From Planctomycetia bacterium (GTDB lineage: Bacteria; Planctomycetota; Planctomycetia; Pirellulales; JACPPG01), in assembly GCA_016191115.1 (NCBI GenBank), contig JACPPG010000013.1, forward strand, positions 79,186 through 143,185: DNA of 64,000 nucleotides, in the 5' to 3' direction. Position numbers and translations under genes: made by a program. Of this stretch, positions 46,720 through 55,690 are shown piece by piece (the first letter of the stretch is position 1; every line of letters starts with the position of its first letter). Under the pieces are notes generated by a model. It was given only the letters and a program-made list of their open reading frames with translations. It ran no database searches and was not told the origin of the DNA.

Positions 46720-47796
46720 GTGAACGAACCCACCGCGTGGATGATCTACGGCGCCAATGGGTACACGGGCCGGCTCGTGGCCGAAGAGGCCGTGCGCCGC
46801 GGCCTTCGCCCCACCCTCGCCGGACGCGCCGCCGACGCCATCGATCGCCTGGCCGATCGTTTGGGCTGCGAGCGCCGCGTGTTCGCGCTCGACCATGCCG
46901 CGGCGCGCGAGCTTGCCGGCGTGCAGGCAGTCCTGCACTGCGCCGGACCGTTTTCCGCGACTGCTCGTCCGATGATCGACGCTTGCCTTGCCGCCGGCGT
47001 CACGTATCTGGACATCACGGGCGAGATCGACGCGATCGAGATGGCGGCGGCGCGCGATGAAGAGGCACGGCGAGCCGGCATTGCCGTGATTCCGGCGGTG
47101 GGCTTCGACGTGGTGCCCAGCGATTGCCTGGCGGCGACGCTGCGCGACGCGCTTCCGACGGCGACGCGGCTCACGCTGGCCTTCACGACGTCGGGTGGCT
47201 TGAGCCCCGGGACGGCCAAGACCTCGCTCGAGAACTTGCCGCGGGGCGGGCGGGTGCGCATCGACGGGGAAATCCGCGCGGTTCCGACCGCGTGGAAGAC
47301 GCGCGACGTTGATTTTCCTTGTGGCCGGCGGACCGTGGTGACGATCCCCTGGGGGGACGTGGCCAGCGCCTATTATTCCACCGGCATCCCGAATATCGAG
47401 GTGTACATGGCCATGCCGCCGCGGCAGATTCGCGCCATGCGGCGGTGGCGGTGGTTGATGCCGCTCGCCGGATTGCGGCTCGTGCAGCGCGTCGCACGGC
47501 GGCGGATCGAGCGATCGGTGCGCGGGCCGGCGGTGGAAGAGCGGATCGCCAGCCGTGGTTGGTTTTGGGGCCGCGTCGAGGACGATCGCGGCGGCGAGGC
47601 CGAGGCCACGCTGGCGACGATCGGCGGCTATCCGCTCACCGTTGAAACGGCCCTCATGTTCGTCGAGGCCGCCTTGGCCCGTCAATTGCCCGCCGGATTC
47701 TCGACCCCGTCGCGGGCACTAGGCAAGGATGCGATCGAGCGCGTCGCGGGCACGCACTTAGAATGGATTCGCCGGCCGAAGGTCGCTACGACATGA
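46720..47796 (+). CDS. saccharopine dehydrogenase-like NAD(P)-binding oxidoreductase (trans-enoyl reductase type)
   Basis: 358 aa from a GTG at 46720. Rossmann motif MIYGANGYTGRLVAEEAV, then AVLHCAGPFSATARPMIDACL, VTYLDITGEIDAIE and AVIPAVGFDVVPSDCLAA, as in the saccharopine-dehydrogenase-like family whose members reduce lipid enoyl or keto intermediates. The C-terminal domain is less conserved. The substrate is unknown. Convergent with a small membrane-protein gene 26 bp downstream. Confidence 0.85.
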   Translation: MNEPTAWMIYGANGYTGRLVAEEAVRRGLRPTLAGRAADAIDRLADRLGCERRVFALDHAAARELAGVQAVLHCAGPFSATARPMIDACLAAGVTYLDITGEIDAIEMAAARDEEARRAGIAVIPAVGFDVVPSDCLAATLRDALPTATRLTLAFTTSGGLSPGTAKTSLENLPRGGRVRIDGEIRAVPTAWKTRDVDFPCGRRTVVTIPWGDVASAYYSTGIPNIEVYMAMPPRQIRAMRRWRWLMPLAGLRLVQRVARRRIERSVRGPAVEERIASRGWFWGRVEDDRGGEAEATLATIGGYPLTVETALMFVEAALARQLPAGFSTPSRALGKDAIERVAGTHLEWIRRPKVATT

Positions 47797-47821
47797 GGCC
47801 GCGGGCAGGCGGCCGGCACGC

Positions 47822-48079
47822 TCATTCGGTTTCGTCCTCCCGGCGTCCGCTCGCCACAAGCGACTGCACGCACAGCACCAGCGGAATGGCCACGATCGCG
47901 CAGGCCCAGACGATGCCCAACCCGAGCGCGATGCGATCCAGGACCGCCGCGCCGGTTGGGTCCTCAAGGGCTAAGAGGATGCGGCCCACAGCCAATACGA
48001 CAAGGACCATGATCGGCAAGAAGAGGGCGCCAGCCAGCAGTAACAAAAGCAAGCGTCGCAATGGCGAAGGCGCATTCAT
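47822..48079 (-). CDS. small two-helix membrane protein
   Basis: 85 aa from the ATG at 48079 (48088 is possible). Two membrane helices (LLLLLLAGALFLPIMVLVVLA; LGLGIVWACAIVAIPLVLCV) end in an acidic tail (GRREDETE). No known family. Confidence 0.6.
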   Translation of the reverse strand: MNAPSPLRRLLLLLLAGALFLPIMVLVVLAVGRILLALEDPTGAAVLDRIALGLGIVWACAIVAIPLVLCVQSLVASGRREDETE

Positions 48080-48201
48080 GGCAATCAAAGTCCGGCGGTA
48101 GTTTGGCCCAATTCTGACGGCCGTACAGCGGGAGTGTCAATGGCGTTCAACGTGGCTGAAACGTTCTGATTCCTGGCCCCCCGGCGCGGTAGAATGCCGC
48201 A

Positions 48202-48843
48202 ATGGCCGACGCGCAACACAACGGTCGTCGCCGCTGGTTCCGCTATTCCTTGCGGACGTTGCTAGCTCTGGTCCTCGTCGTTGCCATCCCGCTGGCGTGG
48301 GTCGCCAAGGAGCGGAATCAGTCTCGGCACGAATTGCAAACGGCCAAAGAACTTGAAAGCCGAGGCGTTACGAGAATCGACTTCGGGGGCCCCTACGATC
48401 CGTATGGGAAGGCGCAACCCCATGCCTGGTGGCGCAATGTCGCACGGCGCGTTCTGGGAGAACGAATCTTCGCGATCTACACAGACCGGGAGACGCCGGG
48501 CGTCGATAGTCTCACCTCCCTCGCGGGGCTGACTAACCTGCGCTCGGTGTGGCTTCTCCACGCGCCCGTTCCCGACCTCACACCGCTGGCCGGACTCACG
48601 AGCTTGGAATACTTATACCTTTATGGTTCGATGCAAGTCAGCGACCTGACTCCGCTCGCGGGACTCGCGAACCTAAAGACGCTGGATCTGCGCGGCTCAA
48701 AGGTCCGCGACCTTGCCCCTCTCAGCGGGCTTTCCAAGCTCGTGGAGCTCGATGTTCGTTTCACAGCGGTTAGCAGAGGGCAAGTCGAGGCCCTCCAAAA
48801 AGCCCTGCCGCATTGCGAAATCCGCCACGATCCATTCCCTTGA
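48202..48843 (+). CDS. membrane-anchored leucine-rich repeat protein
   Basis: 213 aa. The N-terminal planctomycete anchor motif RRWFRYSLRTLLALVLVVAI is followed by internalin-type leucine-rich repeats (SLTSLAGLTNLRSVWLLHAP; LTPLAGLTSLEYLYLYGS; LTPLAGLANLKTLDLRGS; LAPLSGLSKLVELDVRF). Four to five repeats suggest a small extracytoplasmic protein-binding curve. No enzymatic part. Confidence 0.83.
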   Translation: MADAQHNGRRRWFRYSLRTLLALVLVVAIPLAWVAKERNQSRHELQTAKELESRGVTRIDFGGPYDPYGKAQPHAWWRNVARRVLGERIFAIYTDRETPGVDSLTSLAGLTNLRSVWLLHAPVPDLTPLAGLTSLEYLYLYGSMQVSDLTPLAGLANLKTLDLRGSKVRDLAPLSGLSKLVELDVRFTAVSRGQVEALQKALPHCEIRHDPFP

Positions 48844-49010
48844 CCGAGGCATTTCTTGATTTGAGCGACAGCCGTAACATGCGCTCCCCGTTCTGGCTTT
48901 GTTGACTTACATCGCCCACAGACGAAAATAGAAGCAATCGGGAGATCCCTTCAGCAGCAGTCCTTTCAGCCGCAGCCGTCTGCTCTACCCTTGGAACGGG
49001 GACGAGAAGC

Positions 49011-51413
49011 ATGGAACACGCCCGGTGGCCTTCAAGAAGTCGTTGGCGAGCGGTGTTTCTTTGCGCGCTGGCGGCGATCTTAGTCGCGTCGCTCCCCGCC
49101 CACGCCGAACGAATCGAGACGAAGGACGGCCGGACGCTGGAGGGCAAGTTCGTCAAGCTCCCCAGCCTGTCGAACAAATCGCAAATGCCCGGCGTCGAGA
49201 CGGGGCCCGAAACGCGGCTCATTCTGCTGTGCGACGACGGTCTGCGACGGACGTTCGTGTCCTGGTACCAGATCATCCAGAAACCATTGGAAGGGGACAA
49301 CGGCGAATCTCCGGAACGGTTCAAGCTCAAGCAGTCGGTGGTGGATAAGGGGTCACGGCTGACGTCGCTGGGGGCCATCCTGGCCACGCCGTTCGACGAG
49401 TTCGGCCACCGCAAGGCCGAGGTCATCGGGGATCGCCGGATCGTCGTCTACCAGGGCATCACGGAGATCACGCCCACCTGGACCAAGGTGCAAGGGATAC
49501 GGGTGCCAGACGCGCCCGCCTACATGTGGGATCAGCGGATCGCCACGACATCGATCCCGCACGACGTGTTGGCCAAGATTCTGCTGAAGCAAATCGACTC
49601 AAAGAACATCGACCAGCGGCTGAAAATCGTGCGGTTGTACCTGCAGATGGAGCGGTTCAACGAGGCCCGCGACGAACTGACCACGGTCATCAAGGATTTT
49701 CCAGAGCACGCGCAACAGTTGTCGCGAGCCCAACGCGAGCTCCGCCAGCGATACGCCCAGCGCATGCTGGCGGAAATCGAACGACGCCGCGATGCTGGGC
49801 AGCATCAGTTGGCCGCGCACATGCTGGAGAACTTTCCCAGCGAGGACGTGGCCGGCGAAACGCTGCAGAAAGTGCGGCAGGCGCTCGATTTGTACAAAGG
49901 CGAGTACGAGCGCGGAAAACGCGTCCTCGAGGCCATCAAGGCGCACCTTGAAAAGGTCGTCGATTCCGCTCTGCGGGAACGTATTCGGCCGATCTGCGAT
50001 GAAATCACGGCCGAGCTCAATGTGAACACGCTCGACCGCATGGCGGCTTACGAACAGGTGCTCGAAGACGAGGAGATGCCGTCGGACGAGAAGCTGTCGC
50101 TGGCCGTCAGCGGGTGGCTGTTGGGCAGTAACCAGGCAATCCGCCGATTGCCCGTGGCGGCCTCCCTCTTCGCGACGCGCACCAAGGTGCGCGAGTACCT
50201 GGAAGAGCCGCTGGCGCTGAAGCGGAAGGAGATCCTGTCGGGCCTGGAAAAGGAGGAAGGGGCGACCGTCGGCTACGTCGCGAACCTCGTGGCCACGATG
50301 CTCCCGACGCGCGAGACGCCCGAGCCGAGCACGAAGACGCCAGGCTTGTATGAGCTGTCGGTCGAGATCGCCGAAGGCGAGCCGGCGGTGACCTGTTTCG
50401 TGTATTTGCCCCCGGAGTACGATCCGCACCGGCTTTATCCGACCATCGTGACGCTCCACGGCGCCTCGACGCCCGAACAACAGATCGATTGGTGGACCGG
50501 TTCGCCGCAGGAGGACGGCAGCCGCATCGGGCAAGCGGGGCGCTTCGGGTACATCGTCATCGCGCCCGCTTGGGGTAAGGAGCAGCAGTCGACCTACGGC
50601 TATTCCCTGAACGAGCATCTTGCCGTGCTCAATTCGTTGCGCGATGCGTGCCGGCGGTTCTCGATCGACACCGACCGTGTTTTCCTTTCTGGCCATTGGA
50701 TGGGGGGCGACGCGGCCTGGGACATTGGGCTCGCTCATCCCGATTTATGGGCCGGCGTGATTCCGATCGTGTCCCGCGCCGATAAATACGTCCGCGCCTA
50801 TTGGGAAGCGACGAAATCGGTGCCGGTCTACGCCGTGGGTGGCGAGATGGACGGCGACACGCCCTCGTTCAACGCGCCAATGTTCGATCGGTGCCTGACC
50901 ACGGCCGGCATCAACCTGACCGTCGTCGAGTACCTGGGGCGCGGGCACGAGAACTTCTCGGACGAGATTCTGCGGCTGTTCGACTGGATGGGACGGATCA
51001 AGCGCAACTTCGCCCGCAAGTCGCTCACCGGCTACTCGATGCGGCCGTTTGACAACTTTTTCTGGTGGGTCGAGTTGAAGGACCTTCCGACGAAGTCGAT
51101 GGCCGATCCGGTCGACTGGCCGCTGGAGCGCGGCCTGCGGCCGGCCAAAACGACAGCCACGATCAACGCCAACAACGGCGTCACCGTCTCGACCGGGGCC
51201 GACCGCGTCACGATGTGGCTGTCGCCGGAAATCGTGGATTTCAACAAGCGTCTTCCGGTCTCAGTCAACGGCCGGGCGCTGAAGACCGGCCCGATCGAGC
51301 CGAGCCTCGCCGTGCTGTTGGAAGACGTGCGGACGCGGGCCGCCCGCTTGCACCCCTATTGGGCCAAAGTGCAGTCGCCGGGCGGACGCGTCAACGTGGC
51401 CGACCAGCGCTAG
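49011..51413 (+). CDS. exported alpha/beta-hydrolase-like protein with an altered nucleophile elbow
   Basis: 800 aa with a Sec signal (AVFLCALAAILVASLPAHA). The N-terminus has an SH3-like strand pattern (ERIETKDGRTLEGKFVKLP), then ~300 residues of helical TPR-like sequence (LKIVRLYLQMERFNEARDEL). The C-terminal third is an alpha/beta-hydrolase fold of the esterase/prolyl-oligopeptidase type (CFVYLPPEYDPHRLYPTIVT LHG; FGYIVIAPAWGKEQQSTYG; VFLSGHWMGGDAAWDIGLAH). At the nucleophile elbow GHSMGG is expected but the sequence reads GHWMGG (TGG at 50697-50699), so the catalytic Ser appears lost. A late His (GRGHENFSDE) remains. Confidence 0.85.
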   Translation: MEHARWPSRSRWRAVFLCALAAILVASLPAHAERIETKDGRTLEGKFVKLPSLSNKSQMPGVETGPETRLILLCDDGLRRTFVSWYQIIQKPLEGDNGESPERFKLKQSVVDKGSRLTSLGAILATPFDEFGHRKAEVIGDRRIVVYQGITEITPTWTKVQGIRVPDAPAYMWDQRIATTSIPHDVLAKILLKQIDSKNIDQRLKIVRLYLQMERFNEARDELTTVIKDFPEHAQQLSRAQRELRQRYAQRMLAEIERRRDAGQHQLAAHMLENFPSEDVAGETLQKVRQALDLYKGEYERGKRVLEAIKAHLEKVVDSALRERIRPICDEITAELNVNTLDRMAAYEQVLEDEEMPSDEKLSLAVSGWLLGSNQAIRRLPVAASLFATRTKVREYLEEPLALKRKEILSGLEKEEGATVGYVANLVATMLPTRETPEPSTKTPGLYELSVEIAEGEPAVTCFVYLPPEYDPHRLYPTIVTLHGASTPEQQIDWWTGSPQEDGSRIGQAGRFGYIVIAPAWGKEQQSTYGYSLNEHLAVLNSLRDACRRFSIDTDRVFLSGHWMGGDAAWDIGLAHPDLWAGVIPIVSRADKYVRAYWEATKSVPVYAVGGEMDGDTPSFNAPMFDRCLTTAGINLTVVEYLGRGHENFSDEILRLFDWMGRIKRNFARKSLTGYSMRPFDNFFWWVELKDLPTKSMADPVDWPLERGLRPAKTTATINANNGVTVSTGADRVTMWLSPEIVDFNKRLPVSVNGRALKTGPIEPSLAVLLEDVRTRAARLHPYWAKVQSPGGRVNVADQR

Positions 51414-51627
51414 CTTGGTTTTTGGGGATGGTGCTCCGCCGTGCCGCCCCTTTTGGCGGCGGCAGCGGCCGGCTGCCGCCAACTTCGTTGTGCCGCGCGC
51501 GGACGACACAATCGTTCGCCTGTCGCCGCAATTCGAGTAACAATTTCGTAATCTGCTCGCAAAGAGCCTCACAATCGCGTACAAAAGAGAGGAGCGGCGC
51601 GAACTTATTGCGACGGAGGGCCTTTCG

Positions 51628-53304
51628 ATGCGATCCCAACACGCACGTTGGGGCGCGGCGCTGCTGGCGACCGCGTCGATTCTCGGTGGACAAGTCGCCC
51701 TGGCCGGTCACGGCGGTGGAGGCGGGGGCGGGCATGGCGGTGGGGGCGGGCATGGTGGCGGCGGTGGCCACATGGGCGGCGGTGGTGGCGGCGGACACAT
51801 GGGCGGAAGCCACATCGGTGGAGGTGGCGGCCATAGGGGCGGGAGCAGCTTCAGCAACGGCCCAAGCATGAGCGCCCGCAGCTTCAGCAGCCCAAGCTTC
51901 AATCGCAGTATGGGCCCCAGCGCCAGCCCCAGCATGGGTGCTCGCAGCTTCAGCGGCACGAGTAATAATCTCGGCCGGGTCGGCGGCAGCAATCTCGGCA
52001 ACCCGGGCGCCAACAACCCGGGCAGGATCAGTGGAAACGTCGCCAACACTCCCGGCCGCATCAGCGGGAACAACCTGTCGCTCAAGAGCGGCGGATTGAA
52101 CGCTGGCAACGCGCCATTCCACGCCAACTCGGCGCTCAATCAAGCGATCACGCGCCACAGTGGCGCTGGCAACCTCAACGCGGCGCTGGGTAAGACCACC
52201 GGCGCCAATCGGTTGACCACCTTCAACGCGGGTACCGCCCACAACCTGTCGGGCTTGAACCACGCGGGCGCCGCGGGCCACCTCAACAACGCCCACACCG
52301 GCCAGTCGCAGTTCCTGGCCAAGCACGCCACGCAGAACCCCGCGCTGCACGGAAACAACCCGCTGCACGGAAACAACCCGCTGCACGGAAACAATCCGTT
52401 GAACCTGAATCACAACCTGGCCAATTGGAAGAACGGCAACTGGAACAACTTTCACAACGGCAACTTCAATCACCACCGCAACTTCTTCTTCATCGGGTCG
52501 CCATTCTGGCCGTTCTGGTTCGGCTACAACTATCCGTACTACGGCTATCGCCGCTGGGGTTGGTGGGGATACCCGTGGTACGGCATTGGCTATCCCTTCT
52601 ATGGGCTGGGTTACGCCAACTACGGCTATGGCTACGGCGCGCCGTACTACGGCTACAACGCCTACTGTGGATACGGGAATGGCTTGTACGGCGCCGGCGG
52701 CGCCTATGCGCAGACGGCCGCGCCCATCGTGGAGGACGAGGCGCAGCCGGCGGCTGAAGGTGTCGGCGAGTTCGCCGCGATGGGTGAGACCGACTTCAAG
52801 CAAGGCAACTACGAGGCCGCGGTCCGCGACTTCCGGCACGCCATCGTCGACGATCCCACGAACGGCACGCTCGTGCTGCTATTGGGCCAGTCCCTGTTTG
52901 CCACCGGCAAATACGACGAATCGGCCGGAGCCGTGCAGCAAGGACTGATGATGTTGCCCGAGGATCAGTGGGGAGTGGTGGTCAGCAACTACACCGAGCT
53001 GTATCCCAAGGTGGGTGAGTACACCAAGCAACTGCGCGCCCTGGAAAAGGACGTCAAGGATAAGCCGGACGCGCCGGCCCTGCGGTTCCTGGTCGGCTAT
53101 CACTACGCCTACTTGGGCTACCCCAAGGACGCGCTTGGGCAGTTGCAGAAGGCCAAGGAGCTGGCGCCGCAGGATGAATTGGCCAAGCGGATGTTCGATC
53201 TAATAAAGGCCACGGTCGAGGGCCGGGACAATCCGGCCCCTGACGCCAAGTCGGGTCCAGCAGCCGAGCCAGCACAGCCAGCCCTTCCACCGCTGGAAGG
53301 CTGA
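51628..53304 (+). CDS. exported Gly/His-rich protein with a C-terminal TPR domain
   Basis: 558 aa. The signal peptide (ALLATASILGGQVALAG) leads into a Gly/His tract (HGGGGGGGHGGGGGHGGGG) and Ser/Asn-rich low complexity. Three exact LHGNNP repeats (18-bp DNA units at 52345-52398) precede a Tyr/Trp/Gly-rich region (PFWFGYNYPYYGYRRWGWW). TPR repeats follow (GETDFKQGNYEAAVRDFRHA; LLGQSLFATGKYDESAGAVQ; YHYAYLGYPKDALGQLQKAK). Probably an envelope scaffold; the Gly/His tract may bind metal. The terminator at 53329 ends the transcript. Confidence 0.82.
   Translation: MRSQHARWGAALLATASILGGQVALAGHGGGGGGGHGGGGGHGGGGGHMGGGGGGGHMGGSHIGGGGGHRGGSSFSNGPSMSARSFSSPSFNRSMGPSASPSMGARSFSGTSNNLGRVGGSNLGNPGANNPGRISGNVANTPGRISGNNLSLKSGGLNAGNAPFHANSALNQAITRHSGAGNLNAALGKTTGANRLTTFNAGTAHNLSGLNHAGAAGHLNNAHTGQSQFLAKHATQNPALHGNNPLHGNNPLHGNNPLNLNHNLANWKNGNWNNFHNGNFNHHRNFFFIGSPFWPFWFGYNYPYYGYRRWGWWGYPWYGIGYPFYGLGYANYGYGYGAPYYGYNAYCGYGNGLYGAGGAYAQTAAPIVEDEAQPAAEGVGEFAAMGETDFKQGNYEAAVRDFRHAIVDDPTNGTLVLLLGQSLFATGKYDESAGAVQQGLMMLPEDQWGVVVSNYTELYPKVGEYTKQLRALEKDVKDKPDAPALRFLVGYHYAYLGYPKDALGQLQKAKELAPQDELAKRMFDLIKATVEGRDNPAPDAKSGPAAEPAQPALPPLEG
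52345..52398 (+). repeat. three tandem 18-bp repeats within the Gly-rich gene
   Basis: CTGCACGGAAACAACCCG occurs three times head to tail (the last has one substitution), encoding LHGNNP each time. This is a coding minisatellite, not a CRISPR. Confidence 0.9.
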
Positions 53305-53328
53305 CGCAGCGGCGGAACGCGTGCAAAA

Positions 53329-53366
53329 CGGCAGCGCAGTCCTCTTGAGGACTGCGCTGCTTTTTT
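53329..53366 (+). terminator. strong rho-independent terminator
   Basis: Perfect GCAGCGCAGTCCTC / GAGGACTGCGCTGC stem followed by TTTTTT, 27 bp after the Gly/His-TPR stop codon. Confidence 0.95.
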
Positions 53367-53721
53367 ATTCCGCGAGCGCTCGCGCTACTCTCGACTCGAT
53401 CGGACTGGCCGCGGCGAGCGCACGAGCGCAACAATTGGAGCCGGCAAGGAGTTGCACCTCGCTCTTTCGGGCGACCCAAGAGCCGCCCGACGTGCCCTGT
53501 ACACCACGACCCCTCAGTGATGCACGATTAGAGCGAATTGCGGACCGCGGCGACAGGGTAGCGACAGAAATGGTGGCCGCGTAGGCGGCCGCCAAAAAAA
53601 GAGCCGTCGGGTCTGGTTTTGGTCCCCGGCGGCCCGGCTGCAACGGTGGATGCTTGCGCACTGCAGCCACCGACAAGCGTATACGGCCGCGGCCGATCGA
53701 GCAAGGAACTTGTCAGTTCAC
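53367..53721. other. 355-bp intergenic region, no gene
   Basis: No coding frame or RNA recognised between the terminator and MITE copy D. Confidence 0.5.
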
Positions 53722-53868
53722 CGCAGGGCCATTCTGTTTTTCAAAATGGCGAGGCGGGAAAATGGGACTGGCTCCGAGCATAAACAGCGCAAGTCCTTTC
53801 AGACCAACGTTGCGTCTCGGTGCCTGTCCCACTTTCCCGCCGGTGCGCCGCCGGCAAGCTTTGAATCG
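53722..53868 (+). mobile_element. MITE-like element, copy D (right end lost)
   Basis: Starts CAGGGCCATTCTG and is conserved to CCGGCAAGCTTTGAATC. Beyond that, similarity and the right terminal repeat are lost and no target duplication is seen. The small minus-strand ORF at 53741-53953 runs into it. Confidence 0.85.
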
Positions 53869-53953
53869 AGAGTCGCGGGTCCTGGATCTTGGCGTTGATC
53901 TCTTTGACCCTTTTCGCGATCACTGCCCGCTCACGTGGAGTCAGCTTGGTCAT
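53741..53953 (-). pseudogene. small ORF truncated and extended by MITE copy D
   Basis: 70 codons from the ATG at 53953. The first ~29 residues (MTKLTPRERAVIAKRVKEIN, then AKIQDPRLS) look like a charged helical small protein. The remainder is the translation of the MITE. The native 3' end is gone. Product not recognised. Confidence 0.4.
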
Positions 53954-54137
53954 GCAGGCGTCCCCCATACGGAAATGTCCCGCTCGACCGCGGGTGGATG
54001 GGGCATGATGTGCTACCAAAAGCATAGGTCATATCAGCAATACGGCAAACCGAGGGTCCTGGAAAGCGATGCTACCCGACGGAACGCGGGAGAGCGCGGT
54101 GCCTCGCGCCACGGCAATTGTCCGGCGTGGCTCTGAG

Positions 54138-54425
54138 ATGGTCAACAAAGATGCCGGGTGCGGCAAGATCGGCAACCAGCGGCACAACCACATTCCGTCC
54201 GGCAACCAGGTCAAAACGCTCTTGAACGACTCGACGTCCGGCGGCTTGGAAGTCGTGCCCATCTTCTTCGACACGAACCTCGTCACCACGCCCCTGTTGA
54301 CCGGCGATCCCTTTCCCTACGTCGAAGTGGTCGACGTGCCGCGTGGTGCCTCGATGGGCCGGACCCGAGCAGCTATCAGATGCTCGGCCTGCCGGTGAAA
54401 ATCTGCCAAGGCATGAGCACCGGCG
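54138..54425 (+). pseudogene. decayed gene fragment, possible HK97-type phage major capsid relic
   Basis: A stretch with strong GC3 coding bias reads LLNDSTSGGLEVVPIFFDTN and LVTTPLLTGDPFPYVEVVDV, reminiscent of the 'S.GG.LVP..FD..L...L' and following strands of HK97-fold capsids. About 54363-54425, in another frame, reads DPSSYQMLGLPVKICQGMS, like the late capsid 'LLG.PV' block. An internal deletion and frameshift separate them. The family assignment is from memory of the pattern and is tentative. Confidence 0.33.
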
Positions 54426-54447
54426 TCGCCTCCTTCTTACTTTACTC

Positions 54448-54987
54448 TTACTCCTGCGCGCCGTCGGTCGATGCCGCGCGGGCGGTTTGGGTCGTCGCGG
54501 CCGCGCTGTGGGCGTCGCGCGGTTGCGTCCCCGAGGCTGAGTCCGTTTGCTCGGCCGACGGTTTCGCGTCCTGATCGGCCGTTTGCGTGTCGCGCGGTTT
54601 CAGGCCCACCAGACCGCGGTTGATGAACTGCTCGATCGTGGCCGGGTCCTGGGCGCCGATCATCGACTCGCGCTTCCAGCCCTCGGGCGTTTCGCGGTAC
54701 ATGATCAGTTGCGGGATCGAGCCGCCGCGCATCAGCCGGCTGGCCAGGGTGCCCTGGTGATCGGTGTTCACCACCGCATAGGAGACCTTCGCCAGGCCCC
54801 CGCGGCGGGCCACCTGCGGCATCGCCGCCTGCTTCATCCGCTGGCACGCCGGGCACCAATCCGCGCCCACCAGGACGACCAAAGGCTGGCCTGTCTCCTT
54901 GGCTTGGGCATGGGCCTCGGCGTATGTCTCGGTCCCGGCGCCCACGGTGGCCGCCTGGAGCATGATGGCCAGAGAGATCGTCGTCAT
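54448..54987 (-). CDS. thioredoxin-family protein
   Basis: 179 aa from the ATG at 54987 (AAGGAGAACG upstream). The thioredoxin fold carries the redox motif WCPAC (C45 and C48; canonical WCGPC is one residue different) in VVLVGADWCPACQRMK. It is followed by VSYAVVNTDHQ, the cis-Pro equivalent GGSIPQLIMY, and a Thr/Gln/Ala-rich ~50-residue C-terminal tail. No clear signal peptide, so probably cytoplasmic or weakly exported. Isolated between decayed DNA and a 700-bp gap. Confidence 0.85.
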   Translation of the reverse strand: MTTISLAIMLQAATVGAGTETYAEAHAQAKETGQPLVVLVGADWCPACQRMKQAAMPQVARRGGLAKVSYAVVNTDHQGTLASRLMRGGSIPQLIMYRETPEGWKRESMIGAQDPATIEQFINRGLVGLKPRDTQTADQDAKPSAEQTDSASGTQPRDAHSAAATTQTARAASTDGAQE

Positions 54988-55690
54988 GTCGTTCTCCTTC
55001 TCCTTGCAAAACGAAAGTGATAGCGGGTGGCTGGCCGGCGACGGGAACTCCCTACGCGGCCGGCGGGAGTACGGGGGGGCGTGCGATGCGATTCCGTTAT
55101 GTGGCGGGACGGGCTGCGGACGGCGTGCGGGGCGATTCCAAGCTGCCGGGCGAGGCCGGAAGCGCCATGGGCTGGTGATATCCTCCCTGTTGGAAACGAA
55201 CCCCCCTAAACGATTGCCGGCGTAACGAATTTCCCATCCCCCGAAGGTCCGCCCAGTGTAAGAGCGGAAGGATGAATGTGCAACGATAAAATGAGGGGAA
55301 TTTGCGGCCGCCAGCAGTGGGGTGGCGGGCGACAGTGTAACTCGGACTCGACCGCAAGGAGGAAGCACATATCTCCCGTCCCTCCTTGGACTTGGAAACC
55401 AATGCCGCACCAAACTCGCCCCAGTTGCTTCCTCGCCTTGCACGGCCCAGCAGGGAATGCTACAAGCCTCGCCTTGGTGGGGCTTTGCGCGCTAGCAGGC
55501 CGGGGAAGTATTTCGCGGCCTGCGTGGATCGTAGGATGCGATCCCAAAATCGCGACGCAAGTCGCGATTTTGCGAGCCGTGATCAGCTTTGCTGCGAGCC
55601 TGGCGAGGCGGAAGAATGCCAAGATGGATATTCTTCCCCAGGCTGCTAGAGGGTACGTCGGGCCCTCAGCAGGCTGCGGGAGTTTTGGCA
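54988..55690. other. 703-bp divergent intergenic region
   Basis: No gene recognised between the thioredoxin and SGNH genes. It contains the GNRA-looped hairpin at 55545-55572. Confidence 0.5.
55545..55572. repeat. perfect 12-bp hairpin with GCAA loop
   Basis: CAAAATCGCGAC - GCAA - GTCGCGATTTTG. A perfect stem with a GNRA-type tetraloop, 119 bp before the SGNH gene start. No terminator T-run; may be an RNA structural element or a dispersed hairpin repeat. Confidence 0.75.

Noticed and set aside
52345..52398. CRISPR-like direct repeats
   Set aside because: Units are directly adjacent without spacers and encode LHGNNP in frame inside a large CDS.
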